From Phymorhynchus buccinoides (taxonomy: Eukaryota > Mollusca > Gastropoda > Neogastropoda > Raphitomidae): a stretch of 64,000 bases of DNA. The notes below the pieces were generated by a model. It had not been told where the DNA came from and ran no database searches. It saw only the letters and a list, made by a program, of their open reading frames with translations. Position numbers and translations under genes: made by a program. Below, one piece after another: positions 44,612 through 49,978 of the stretch; the first letter of the stretch is position 1; the number at the start of each line of letters is the position of its first letter. The stretch lies in NCBI GenBank assembly GCA_017654935.2, contig CM065684.1, forward strand, positions 55,760,617 to 55,824,616. The letters run 5' to 3'.

Positions 44612-47134
44612 CTCTCTCTCTCTCTCTGATTTACTGTTGATCTTTTTCTTTGTTTTTCTTTTTCTGTTGTTTGTTGCTGTTGTAATTTTTATATTCATGA
44701 CTGTCTCTCCTATAGATCAAATATCATTTCTTGTTGTACCCCCTCCCTACCTTCCCTCTCTGTGTTTCTCTTTGATCTCCATAGCCCCCCCCCCCCCTTT
44801 CTGGGTTTTTTTTCTCTCTCACTCACTTAGGTGTGTGATACTAATACAATGATAGTCACATTGTTTAAATAAAAATAAATTAATGCATTCATACTTTAAA
44901 TATAAATATAATATTTTCTATTTTATTCTTGTTTCTCTGACTTTCGACCTGACAGAAATAGTGAAAAAAATTGTTGATTGTGGGCACTTAACCGGAAGAA
45001 GAACACACAGACAGACACACACAGAGTGACACACACACACAGTGGCACACACACATGCAATGAATGACATGCATGCAGTGACACAAAGAGACACACAGTG
45101 ACACAGTTAATGAGTGATACACACAATAGCACACAAGCATTGGGTCATGAAAAAAATACTGCAAACTTCATATTCAGTTTCTTAATGCATGCAAAGCGAA
45201 ATGTTATGGTCATGCTTTGCATATGAAGTGATTTCGCGCTGCGCGACATGACTACTGAAAAACCTCTCAAAACTACTGAAAATTGAACACTTTCCGAGTT
45301 AAAACTACTGACAAGCATTTTAGGGGTAGGCAGCTCTGGTGTTCCACTCCTCTAACAGGCACTGTTGTGGGTCCTGTAGACTTATGAGCTGCTGTAAAGG
45401 GCTTCTAATGGCCGGCCGCCTGGAGTGTGTTTCAACATTTTTCTCTCAGACTGAGGTCTCTGGATTGGGAAACCTACCTCATATGGACGACGATCTCCTT
45501 CTGCAAGTGCGCGTCAGCAATCCATGCTCAATGAAAAGGTGCATTATCATCCATTAAAGATGACGTCATCTCGGATCATGCCAGCAGAAGATTTGACGTG
45601 GACATCGATGACCTCATCCCTGTAGGGAACAGCTATCAGGGATTCCTTTTGACGAATTTGTGACACCATTTACCTGACCATGGCCCAAACTGTCAAAGAC
45701 CCATCTCAAGATCTGTCATGCTCTCTAACGCACATTTCCTGGTAATGCTCTCCTGAGAATCTCCACACCCAAGCAAGACCATCCATGAATTAAGACTGAT
45801 CCTGAACTCGTTCGTGAAGAGAATTCATGTCCAGTTTTATAATGCTAGATGGTGTGGTTCTGGGCTCTCAAAAGACAGCGCTGCTCATGAGCAGGATGCC
45901 CAAACATGCCAAGGGGGAGTGAAGGCAGCATCATGGAGTCCGTTCCTCACAGTTTGGATGGAAATGGTCCGCACTGAGGCATTCAGCAAATCAAAATGCT
46001 GCCAGAGAGCGTGTGTGAAACGATTTTGTCTCCCAAATTCTGCCACTTTCAGCAGCACCAACCTCATGGCAGTGAATCCAAGCTTTGGAAGCGACGCATT
46101 GCGATATTCCAAACACTAATGACACAACGAGTCTGTGTACAGCTGTTCTCCAGCATGCCAACACAGAAAGACAACTCTGCGTGTCAAATGACATCATGAC
46201 CTCACTTCGGTCATGAAATTTTGTCTCTTGTATGACGTTTACGATGTGAGCAAGAAATGTCGTTGATTCTGACGATTTTACTCACTTTTATGTTTCCACT
46301 CCACTTCAGCGAAATGACTTTTTGGGGGTGGCATGCGAAAATTACTTGATGTACGTGAACAGGAAGCTCGATAAACAAGTGTGAGTGAGCTTGTGTTCAC
46401 CGATGATTGCTCTTTCCGGTCATATAATTTTTATTGCTTACAATCACACCACCTTTTAGCAATCAAGGTTATGAAAGTCTATCCTTAGCAAATTTTGACC
46501 AGTGTAAGTGCCAATTATCATTAAAAAATTATTAATATAGTAGCTCAGTTTCCTGTCAATTATGAGTGCAGATGCATCATGCTGCTGTTATGCGCCTAAG
46601 AAAGAAATAATTAGGCCCAGCATGTACGGCTTCGACTGGAGGAAAAAAATTTGAAAGTGTTTCTTGAAAAAAGGCAGGAGAATGGATCGGAAAGGCAGAA
46701 AAATAGCAGATGACAGCAAGCAAAGGGAAAAGGCAGAGTCAAAGAAAGTTACAGATTAGAGGAAGTTACAAGCACAGAACTTTCAGAAGGTAGGGGAACT
46801 GTTTATACAAAAGACTCCCCTGTATTCCCATGGGGGGGGGGGGTTATAGTCTGAAAGTATAATCTTTGAAAGAAAGCTGATATAATATTATGATAATATC
46901 AAGCATCTGATCAACGTAGTACATAGATGAACACTACATGTTTCTCCTCATTATTGTTGCAGGTTTGGTCCGGGTCTCGTCATCTACTGGTTCGGTTTCG
47001 TGGACGAACTGAACTGCCAGAAGGAAAACGGGATAGCGCTAGGCGACGGCTTGCCCAAGAGAGTGGATACATTTGACGAGAAACTGTGGGACAAGCACCC
47101 TGAGTGGAAAATCCCCAAACCCTCTCTGTGGTAG
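17047..47134 (+). CDS. CDIN1: CDIN1 (C15orf41) orthologue, 11 exons, 296 aa: predicted PD-(D/E)XK nuclease, Codanin-1 partner
   Basis: Join of 17047-17144, 26268-26313, 28747-28811, 31003-31060, 33493-33562, 36283-36374, 39339-39388, 39658-39725, 41427-41492, 41815-41920 and 46963-47134. All introns are GT-AG and the 891 coding bases run without a stop to TAG at 47132. Human CDIN1 (281 aa) binds Codanin-1 and is mutated in congenital dyserythropoietic anaemia type I; it is predicted to have a PD-(D/E)XK nuclease fold. Here the candidate metal-binding residues are present: Pro196-Asp197 in [10 protein letters not shown] (exon 9) and Glu215-x-Lys217 in VNWIESKAAFG (exon 10). FGPGLVIYW opens the last exon. 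The N-terminal helical part, with LRKTAEANG then SEETLISIY, aligns with human LRKLKQRFP then SQATLLSIF. The C-terminal tail is about 15 residues longer than in human. Introns 1 and 10 are very large because of inserted repeats. Identification is strong; enzymatic activity is inferred. Confidence 0.93.
17145..18800. other. CDIN1 intron 1, proximal part
   Basis: AT-rich. Holds a CA/GACA microsatellite at 17811-17882. No further exon recognised; exon phases show none is needed before 26268. Confidence 0.5.
18820..19160 (-). mobile_element. LINE 3' terminal fragment
   Basis: The minus strand encodes FFSNRVTQHWNNLPAQTKLA then NHFKNLLDSD, the usual C-terminal end of a non-LTR RT protein, followed by the AGGCCTCGCGGCCTC-type 3'UTR also found at 29960-30320. 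Confidence 0.7.
19497..20060. mobile_element. pogo/Tigger-like TIR element, TA target duplication
   Basis: Termini CAGACAAACCCCTATTTTAC and the matching AAAATAGAGGTTTGTCTG, flanked by TA. Inner repeats of the ACGACC type lie near both ends. No transposase. Shape and TA site fit pogo-type Tc1/mariner elements. Confidence 0.7.
20061..21200. other. CDIN1 intron 1, middle part
   Basis: AT-rich non-coding sequence with a poly-C run (21101-21116). No recognised element. Confidence 0.4.
21233..21536 (+). pseudogene. BED/TTF-type zinc-finger exon from a hAT-like transposon
   Basis: ATG at 21233, then YKKNFLYIYESS and SYAFCTVCRSDFKISHRDQS, matching the N-terminal zinc-finger region of transposase-derived BED proteins. 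Frameshifts are needed after 21410 to continue to a typical TPSIASCFSSKTDNSSINVE segment, ending at AGAG before GTAGGC. A GCGCATGCG motif sits about 35 bases upstream. Related fingers occur at 38400-38600 and 42960-43130. Confidence 0.6.
21590..21617. repeat. Poly-C tract
   Basis: About 28 C residues, a likely site of sequencing error. Confidence 0.95.
21965..22690. repeat. Dispersed repeat, relative of 37175-37440
   Basis: Blocks beginning GGATGTCCTGAATT and ending with CCCAGGAGCACCCATGTAT match the left-arm copy at 37175-37440. About 22170-22580 is extra sequence inserted in this copy. Confidence 0.65.
22793..23030. mobile_element. piggyBac-like MITE with perfect TTAA flanks
   Basis: TTAA-CCCTTTCACCGCCA ... 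TGGCGGTGAAAGGG-TTAA, 238 bases. Best-preserved copy of the family. Confidence 0.85.
23062..24330. repeat. 42-bp minisatellite array, about 30 copies
   Basis: The unit (AGCTGGAGATCTAGCATCTT / AACGCTAGATATGCTGCCGC / AC) contains the inverted repeat ATCTAGC...GCTAGAT. Two main variants alternate (CTTAACGC and CTCAATGC). Since 42 is divisible by three, both strands stay open for nearly 300 codons; this is a by-product of the period, not a gene. Confidence 0.95.
24331..25600. other. CDIN1 intron 1, distal part
   Basis: Contains two copies of an AAGATGCAGATnnnnACACCCCTCTCAA phrase (about 24404 and 24720). A 110-codon open frame at 25122-25454 shows no recognised domain. A fragment of the TTTCCTGTCA repeat family lies at about 25495-25565. 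Confidence 0.4.
25606..26182. mobile_element. pogo-like TIR element hosting a LINE tail
   Basis: Termini CAGTGGAACCTCCCTTATAA and GGGAGGTTCCACTG with TA on both sides. A CR1/L2-type LINE tail (25672-25862) is nested in it. The right arm of the inverted repeat keeps only the distal terminus (62710). Confidence 0.78.
25672..25862 (+). mobile_element. Truncated LINE 3' tail
   Basis: Ends in GCGCTATATAAGCATTATTA and an ATT-rich tail, typical of L2/CR1-type 3' ends here. In the mirrored locus (63010-63765, minus strand) the same LINE is longer and includes coding sequence. Confidence 0.75.
26268..26313 (+). CDS. CDIN1: CDIN1 exon 2 (codons 33-48)
   Basis: A 46-bp exon between TTTCAG and GTAAGA, encoding VSEETLISIYTLELQ after the split His33. 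It aligns with human SQATLLSIFSQEYQ. A base-identical inverted copy lies at 62579-62624. Confidence 0.88.
26377..26735. repeat. Solo copy of the window-start foldback arm
   Basis: Matches 1-345 in order: GAGATCGCAACACTCAC, GGCCAAATCGTTT, AAAGGAGTTTCGCTCACAA. Lies in CDIN1 intron 2. Confidence 0.6.
26965..27480 (-). mobile_element. LINE 3'UTR remnant with CA-rich microsatellite
   Basis: An AT-rich (AATAAT)n and AGCGCTTTTTATCGAGCACA tail is followed by about 430 bases of CA-rich sequence. No coding part remains. Confidence 0.5.
27480..28010 (+). mobile_element. LINE C-terminal zinc-knuckle fragment and 3' tail
   Basis: Plus-strand frame with LKFGTTNNNLPVNKLRYDNI, RSERICEKCNVHDVADEFHY: the CxxC...H C-terminal motif of many non-LTR RTs. 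It ends in AATAAAACG and a (CCTTG)n tail near 28000. Mirrored at about 60895-61420. Confidence 0.7.
28011..28740. other. CDIN1 intron 2, distal part
   Basis: Includes a patch (28495-28690) where phrases such as ATTCCGCGGAATAGGCAAAA-like text recur in both orientations, an imperfect foldback. No gene seen. Confidence 0.4.
28747..28811 (+). CDS. CDIN1: CDIN1 exon 3 (codons 49-69 plus 2 nt)
   Basis: A 65-bp exon between TTTTCAG and GTAAGT. It encodes SLLKRSFGVHN and then the basic, tyrosine-containing RRTKYYE stretch, equivalent to human EAIESYYQRY. An identical inverted copy lies at 60080-60144. Confidence 0.9.
28981..29791. mobile_element. pogo/Tigger-like TIR element (811 bp), TA sites
   Basis: Termini CAGTGGAATCCGCTTTATCG and CGATAAAGCGGATTCCACTG, both flanked by TA. 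Internal GGCCGATAAAGCG repeats lie near both ends. Mirrored at 59083-59891. Confidence 0.8.
29960..30320 (-). mobile_element. LINE 3' fragment with a tandemly doubled UTR segment
   Basis: Minus strand encodes YWNNLSAQIKLAPNLNQFKN then LLDKD. The UTR unit with AGGCCTCGCGGCCTCTCAAG occurs twice, about 107 bases apart. Mirrored at about 58570-58925. Confidence 0.7.
30634..30865. mobile_element. piggyBac-like MITE
   Basis: CTCTTTCATCGCCACTGTCG start and CGTTGAAAGGG end, TTAA on both sides. Mirrored at 57998-58230. Confidence 0.75.
31003..31060 (+). CDS. CDIN1: CDIN1 exon 4 (codons 70-89)
   Basis: A 58-bp exon between TTTTTTTGCAG and GTAGGT, encoding FFERVQKGEQNVVLNMAAE after the split Thr70. 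It is equivalent to human NGVVKNGAAPVLLDLANEV. An identical inverted copy lies at 57803-57860. Confidence 0.9.
31180..32270. mobile_element. CAGACCTG-terminus DNA transposon (1.09 kb), perfect 6-bp target duplication
   Basis: Starts CAGACCTGTTTACCCTTCCG, ends ATGGGTAAACAGGTCTG, flanked by CCTCTG on both sides (31174-31179, 32271-32276). Subterminal TTCCGG and AATTCCGGG phrases recur. Internal 31380-32115 resembles 43380-44117. It lies inside the LINE that resumes at 32277. Mirrored at 56594-57683. Confidence 0.85.
32277..33440 (+). mobile_element. LINE C-terminal region, interrupted by a piggyBac-like MITE
   Basis: Plus-strand frames show CIKYWLKLLKLPISRLSKQA, TPGFGIVWLCQGVG and, after the MITE, CPMWGVFYIEDDIHFLFCCK. 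These are C-terminal non-LTR RT motifs with the CxxC...H knuckle (second Cys replaced by Trp). Stops and frameshifts throughout. Confidence 0.7.
32879..33107. mobile_element. piggyBac-like MITE with TTAA flanks, inside a LINE
   Basis: TTAA-CCCTTTCACCGCC ... GGCGGTGAAAGGG-TTAA. Mirrored at 55753-55991. Confidence 0.85.
33493..33562 (+). CDS. CDIN1: CDIN1 exon 5 (codons 90-112 plus 1 nt)
   Basis: A 70-bp exon between CTGTTACAG and GTGAGT, encoding FDLSPCMLMRFILDLYMEQK. It aligns with human [20 protein letters not shown]. An identical inverted copy lies at 55294-55363. Confidence 0.92.
34183..34640. repeat. TTTCCTGTCA-family dispersed repeat, two adjoining copies
   Basis: Blocks such as TCGATCGCTCAGACAGTTTC, GCAGATGCGTCATGCTGC, AAGCAAAGGGAAAAGGCAGA and GAAGTTACAAGCACAGAACT in fixed order; a second partial copy starts near 34490. 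Other copies: 36375-36820 (opposite strand), 46543-46830. Class unknown. Confidence 0.7.
34641..36282. other. CDIN1 intron 5, distal part
   Basis: GT-rich sequence at 34985-35200, then a LINE-like 3' tail (GTAAAGCGCTTTGCGCTCAT, about 35282-35340). The rest is AT-rich with no recognised exon. Confidence 0.45.
36283..36374 (+). CDS. CDIN1: CDIN1 exon 6 (codons 113-143)
   Basis: A 92-bp exon between TTTTTGCAG and GTAAGT, encoding SQNMRARAITNLFKHPENIA followed by QPDLALAAKQ. It aligns with the human [21 protein letters not shown] segment. A dispersed repeat begins within about six bases of its donor. An identical inverted copy lies at 52479-52570, the copy nearest the N gap. Confidence 0.92.
36375..36820 (-). 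repeat. TTTCCTGTCA-family repeat abutting the exon 6 donor
   Basis: Reverse-orientation copy. Its end (CTTTCGTACAAATTAGTTCC) begins within about six bases of the exon 6 splice donor. A small TIR element (36457-36623) is inserted in it. Mirrored at about 52030-52478. Confidence 0.7.
36457..36623. mobile_element. Small TIR element (TTTACGGACTATAAGGC ends)
   Basis: Inverted ends TACTTTACGGACTATAAGGC and GCCTTATAGTCCGTAAAAT, with ATAAGGCGCA repeats inside. About 165 bases. Mirrored at about 52228-52397. Confidence 0.75.
36875..37080. repeat. Three tandem units of about 70 bp
   Basis: Each unit contains CAGATGTGCAGATCTATG, CTCAAATCTCCCACCTGACG and CATTGGATTTCAGAC. Mirrored at about 51775-51980. 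Confidence 0.85.
37175..37440. repeat. Dispersed repeat, relative of 21965-22690
   Basis: Shares the GGATGTCCTGAATT and GAGGGGTGAAAAAAGAG blocks in the same order. Mirrored near 51430-51680. Confidence 0.65.
37444..37825. mobile_element. Foldback element with roughly 110-bp arms
   Basis: AAGATGTGCCACCCCCC... at 37451 mirrors ...GGGGGGTGGCACATCTT ending at 37819; arms share TTCTCGGTTAATTC and CAGATGATTATCTTT-type text. The centre has ACCCTAACCCTATAAG and a poly-G run. Mirrored at about 50992-51400. Confidence 0.75.
38045..38673. mobile_element. CAGACCTG-terminus transposon with a BED-finger remnant (629 bp)
   Basis: Starts CAGACCTGCCTACAGCTACG and ends TTCCAAGTAGGCAGGTCTG. Flanks CTATTG and CTACTG are a 6-bp duplication with one mismatch. 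Internal plus-strand frame (38247-38603) encodes EEWPCIARSQLGAN, HCNLYRADFSVNHGSG and CCRHVQSAKHKQYV, a degenerate BED/TTF finger. The right-arm copy is cut by the N gap. Confidence 0.8.
38756..39250. repeat. GGGGGTACTTGTCC motif clusters
   Basis: Clusters at 38756-38812 (CCCCC orientation) and 39095-39250 (GGGGG orientation) bracket about 280 bases. Same phrase type as 11400-11525. Confidence 0.65.
39339..39388 (+). CDS. CDIN1: CDIN1 exon 7 (codons 144-159 plus 2 nt)
   Basis: A 50-bp exon between TTAAAACAG and GTAAGT, encoding ATLKDDIFGPFPDRIR. It is equivalent to human CIVNDCCYGPLVDCIKH. No inverted copy exists; it lies beyond the arm boundary. Confidence 0.9.
39658..39725 (+). CDS. CDIN1: CDIN1 exon 8 (codons 160-182 plus 1 nt)
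   Basis: A 68-bp exon between GTTAACAG and GTAAGT, encoding ALGVQFEVCLKNWCKENDIG then YL. It matches human [20 protein letters not shown]. The intron before it is short (269 bp). Confidence 0.92.
39726..40139. other. CDIN1 intron 8, proximal part
   Basis: Non-coding; nothing recognised. Confidence 0.4.
40140..40365. mobile_element. piggyBac-like MITE, diverged
   Basis: TTAT-CCTTTCACCGCCAATGTC start, GGGCGAAAGGG-TTAA end. Confidence 0.7.
40898..41360. mobile_element. Possible pogo-like TIR element
   Basis: TA-CAGTACTCCCAACCTCCACT start and GGGGGGTAGTTCTG-TA end, with CGACC/GACCACC phrases inside. The terminal match is partial, so this call is tentative. Confidence 0.45.
41427..41492 (+). 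CDS. CDIN1: CDIN1 exon 9 (codons 183-204 plus 1 nt), carries the PD motif
   Basis: A 66-bp exon between CATTTCAG and GTAAGT, encoding [20 protein letters not shown]. It is nearly the same as human [20 protein letters not shown]. Pro196-Asp197 is the first half of the PD-(D/E)XK signature. Confidence 0.96.
41815..41920 (+). CDS. CDIN1: CDIN1 exon 10 (codons 205-239 plus 2 nt), carries the ExK motif
   Basis: A 106-bp exon between TTCCAG and GTCAGC. It encodes VDGFVVNWIESKAAFG and continues through VQDQIGPYIH. Human has VEGHIIHWIESKASFG at this place. Glu215 and Lys217 complete the nuclease signature. The intron after it is 5.0 kb and holds a 2.7-kb transposon. Confidence 0.96.
43380..44117. 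repeat. Segment nested in the 2.7-kb transposon, paralogue of 31380-32115
   Basis: Shares CAATCGTTGAATACTTGTGT, ACACTACGTCATCA and AATGCTGCATTTTCATTGGT in order with the core of the 31180-32270 element. Confidence 0.75.
44563..44628. repeat. (CT)n microsatellite
   Basis: About 30 CT units with one interruption. Confidence 0.95.
45700..46200 (-). mobile_element. Possible degenerate Tc1-like transposase fragment
   Basis: Minus-strand frame contains ASVRTISIQTVRNGLHDAAF, similar to the helix-turn-helix QTVRNRLH segment of Tc1-type transposases. Flanking residues need frameshifts and no catalytic residues are recognisable. Confidence 0.35.
46543..46830. repeat. TTTCCTGTCA-family dispersed repeat
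   Basis: Same block order as 34183-34480, followed by a poly-G run at 46834. Confidence 0.7.
46963..47134 (+). CDS. CDIN1: CDIN1 exon 11, terminal coding exon (codons 240-296, stop TAG)
   Basis: It begins after TTGTTGCAG and encodes [20 protein letters not shown], then a lysine/tryptophan-rich tail ending KPSLW. Human has [20 protein letters not shown] and stops sooner. The tail-coding stretch is followed in the 3' flank by a decayed second copy of itself at about 47145-47265. No clear AATAAA signal was found before the LINE that starts near 47645. Confidence 0.95.
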
Positions 47135-47144
47135 CATTAGTAGG

Positions 47145-47265
47145 AGAAACGACAGGGCTTCTTGGGAATTCTCAAACCAGAAAGAAAATGGAATAGTTTT
47201 AGCCGACAGCTTGAAGAGGAGAGTGAAGATAATCGACGTGAAACAGTGGAAGAAGCAAAGAATGA
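47145..47265 (+). pseudogene. Decayed tandem copy of the CDIN1 C-terminal coding tail in its own 3' flank
   Basis: NQKENGIVLADSLKRRV at 47175-47225 mirrors NCQKENGIALGDGLPKRV of exon 11, about 163 bases upstream. DNA similarity starts near GGCTTCTTGGG (exon: GGTTTCGTGGACG) and fades near 47265. The copy needs a frameshift relative to GF-V/L, has no clear acceptor of its own, and lies beyond the stop codon. Confidence 0.65.
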
Positions 47266-47284
47266 AATTATGTGTGTGTTTGTA

Positions 47285-47372
47285 AGCGTGAGAAAGAGAG
47301 AGAGTGTGTGTGTGGAATTAGAGGGCTTTCAGGGCTCTTCAGAAAACATTTGAGTGTGTGTGTGTATGTTAT
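47285..47372. repeat. First unit of a GA/GT minisatellite
   Basis: Carries GAGGGCTTTCAGGGCTCTTC and AGAAAACATTTGAGTGTGTG, the same unit repeated at 48540-48915 beyond the LINE insertion. Confidence 0.7.
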
Positions 47373-47644
47373 TTAGAAAGAGAGTATTCCCCCTTTGTTC
47401 AATTTCAGCCTCTCACCCCCTTATGATTTTCATGTAAATGAGTTGCAGGTTTTCAGCTGTTCTAAAGATAAACTTGTGATATTTTAAGTTCAGTCTGTTG
47501 GAAGTAAAAACGTGAATGATTGTGTGGAAAGTGGTTTATTTGGGTTTTTTCATCCCTGTTTTGATATGAAAGAAACATTTTCCTCCAGACAGAATGTGCA
47601 CATTTGTTGTATGTGTGTTTGTAAGCGTAAGAAAGTCGGTCAGC

Positions 47645-48540
47645 ATACTGTGAGCTGAGTCGCATTGGTACGATTCGCCATCTCCTGTCTATAGATACTG
47701 CTAAGATACTAGTCTGCGCTTTTGTTCTCTCTAAATTAGATTATTGCAATTCACTCTTGTATGGCTGCCCCCAACACCTTGACAAGCTTCAAAAAGTCCA
47801 GAACTCTGCTGCCAGACTTGTCCTCAAGGTCTCTAAGTATCATCATGTTCAACCACTCCTGATATCCCTCCATTGGCTTCCCATCAAAGCACGTATTGAC
47901 TACAAAATGTCCACTCTATGTCATTCTTATTTCTCTGGAAATGCCCCTAGCTATATGTCTGACATGCTTTCTGTCTATACTCCATCAAGGCAATTGCGGT
48001 CATCTTCGGATTCAAAAATTCTCTGTTCCTATTACACGAACAAAAATGTTTGGTGAGCGCTCCTTTTCCTTTTCGGCCCCATCAGTTTGGAACTCCTTAC
48101 CACGCGAAATTCGCCATATCGAGTCCTTGCAATGCTTCAAATCTGCTCTCAAGACCCACCTATTCAAGCTACATCACAACCTTTAGGCCACATTACTTCT
48201 CGACTCTTGTGTGTTGACTGCAATGTCTACGTCAGCTTTGTTGCGAGAGAGAGTGTTGATGCTTTATTGAACTGATTGTATTTTGTATTGTGTTCTTTGG
48301 TGGGGTGAGTGGTGGTGATGGTAACGGGGGGTGTGTGCGCGAGTGAGTGTGTGTGTGTGTGCGTACGTGCCTGCCTGCGTGGGTGGGGGTGGTGTGTGTA
48401 TGTGTATGCCTATTAGCATGTGTGTGAGCGACTATTTGTTTTGTTGTTGAATTTCTTGCTTTTTAATTTTGTTGTTGTTAAGCGCATATAGCTCCACATT
48501 TGGTGGAGGAGTGCGCTATATAAATGATTCACTATTATTA
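47645..48540 (+). mobile_element. 5'-truncated CR1/L2-like LINE in the CDIN1 3' flank
   Basis: Begins in RT sequence (RHLLSIDTAKILVCAFVLSK) and continues SLHWLPIKARIDYKMSTLCH, YTPSRQLRSSSDSKI, a frame shift, then GERSFSFSAPSVWNSLPREI and FKSALKTHLF. It ends with a GT-rich 3'UTR and GTGCGCTATATAAATGATTC plus ATT tail. Confidence 0.85.
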
Positions 48541-48915
48541 AAGAGAGAGAGAGTGTGTGTGTATGTGTGTGTTTGCATTTATGTGTGTAGAGAGAGAGAG
48601 AATAAGAGGGCTTTCAGGTTTCTTCAGAAAACGTGTGTGTGTATGTATGTGTGTGTGTGTGCATGTGTGTAGAGAGAGAAAGAGGGCTTTCCTCTTCAGA
48701 AAACATTTGAGTGTGTTTGTGTGTGTGTGCATGTGTGTAGAGAGAGAGAGAGAGTAAAGGGGCTTTCAGACCTCTTCAGAAAACATTTGAGTGTGTGTGT
48801 AGAGAGAGAGAGAATAAGAGGGCTTTCGGGTCTCTTCAGGAAACATTTGAGTGTCTGTTTCTGTGTAGAATAAAAGGGCTTTCAGGCCTCTTCAGAAAAC
48901 ATTTGAAAGAAAGCA
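48540..48915. repeat. Minisatellite of 60-80 bp units (GA run, GGGCTTTCAGG, GT run)
   Basis: Five further units of the 47285 repeat, each with GAGGGCTTTC, CTTCAGAAAACATTTGAGTG and variable GT and GA microsatellites. Confidence 0.85.
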
Positions 48916-49026
48916 AATTGTGTGTTTCTGTGTGTGTGTTTCTGGTTTGCAGTTCAAATGAGCAAAAACTGATCAGATTCTTCTTCTTTTCTGAGTTACT
49001 GAAACAAACAAAAATTAGAGCCACCA

Positions 49027-49370
49027 GCCGCCGTGGTGTAGTGGTTAGCGTCGCGGACTACTGGCTGGGAGGTCTTGGGTTCAAATCCCATCAGAGGCGA
49101 GGGTTTTTTTTTTTCCTGGACCGACTCCTACCCAGAGTGAGTGGCTATGGGCTCAATGTGAAGACTGAAACCACACAGTCGAGCTTCATCCGATTAACGG
49201 ATGCGATTCTGAGAGTGTTGCTCTAATTGCAAGACCAACACTGCAGGTGTCTGTAGTTCTCGGGCCTGGTTAACGCCTGGATATCATTATGAAAGGAAGC
49301 GTAGAATACAGCCCTGCCATGCAGTCTCAGACTGATACGGAACTCCATAGCATCATCATCATCGTTATCA
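49027..49370 (+). mobile_element. tRNA-derived SINE
   Basis: A tRNA-like head (49027-49100) has a box A-like TGGTGTAGTGGTTAGCG and box B GGTTCAAATCCC. A poly-T interruption and about 250 bases of unrelated body follow. The acceptor stem does not pair well, so it is not called a functional tRNA gene. Confidence 0.7.
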
Positions 49371-49390
49371 TGAGCCTCATTTTCCATCAA

Positions 49391-49860
49391 TCATAAAATT
49401 AAAGAATGTCTCAAATTCTGTGGCTTTGCATGCCCTGCTCTCATGGTGACCTCAGTTTCGGTTTCCAATCCAGTCTGTGCCTTGGTGCGTTCAGGGTCAA
49501 AGTCATGGGGATCAGTGTGTTCTGGGGAGCTGTCGGTGGACGGTCGTGGTGGCGCCTCGGAGGAGGACCTCACTCACGCTGGCTCCGCGACTAAGAGAAT
49601 AGTGTCGTCAGTAGGGGGCTTAGTAGGTGGTGTCCTGAACAGGCTCCACTGAACTCCACCGAAGTGACTCAGCAGAAGTGCAGTGTCTCCTCGGTTGGTT
49701 GCCTCCTGACGGCCTAACATAGATTTGCTCCCCTTGGACTGCTGGTCTCGGATTCTGCGACTTGAACAAACCGAGGTGTAGCTGCGAATTGGGATTCGGA
49801 ACGAGCGGCGTGGGAGCAACGCCACTGTACGGCCCAGAAGATGGGGCAGCAAAAAAATAA
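49391..49860. other. Repeat-like region with open frames of unknown nature
   Basis: Minus strand 49574-49852 (92 codons) and 49391-49573 are open and moderately GC-rich. The composition resembles a retrotransposon 5' region but no domain was recognised. Confidence 0.3.
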
Positions 49861-49978
49861 TAATTTTAAATTAGAGCCTTGAACTAGCATTTATTTTACT
49901 AAAATAGCAACAACAAATAACTGGCACAATGTTATAATAGTATTTGCCTACACCAAAAAGAAATGATTTGAAACTGTA

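Larger units (their letters stand above)
42644..45338. mobile_element. CAGACCTG-terminus transposon with BED-finger ORF remnants (2.7 kb), perfect 6-bp target duplication
   Basis: Starts CAGACCTGCCTACCCCTACG, ends GGGGTAGGCAGCTCTG, flanked by GTGTTC on both sides (42638-42643, 45339-45344). Plus-strand pieces encode an N-terminal region starting ATGGCAGCGAGAGAAAG (about 42864), then YRAQYTKFSVVRGLAEREIA, CTVCRCDL and RHVESN (a BED/TTF zinc finger), and after an inserted segment NITNFFATNNETELGVKDLT (44388-44450), typical of the next part of such proteins. Stops and frameshifts show it is dead. A GCGCATGCGC motif lies about 30 bases before the ATG. Confidence 0.82.

Noticed and set aside
45814..46119. 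101-codon plus-strand frame as a gene
   Set aside because: It is antisense to a possible Tc1-like transposase remnant and has no recognised domain.
49027..49100. Functional tRNA gene
   Set aside because: Box A and B are present but the acceptor stem does not pair and a SINE body follows directly.
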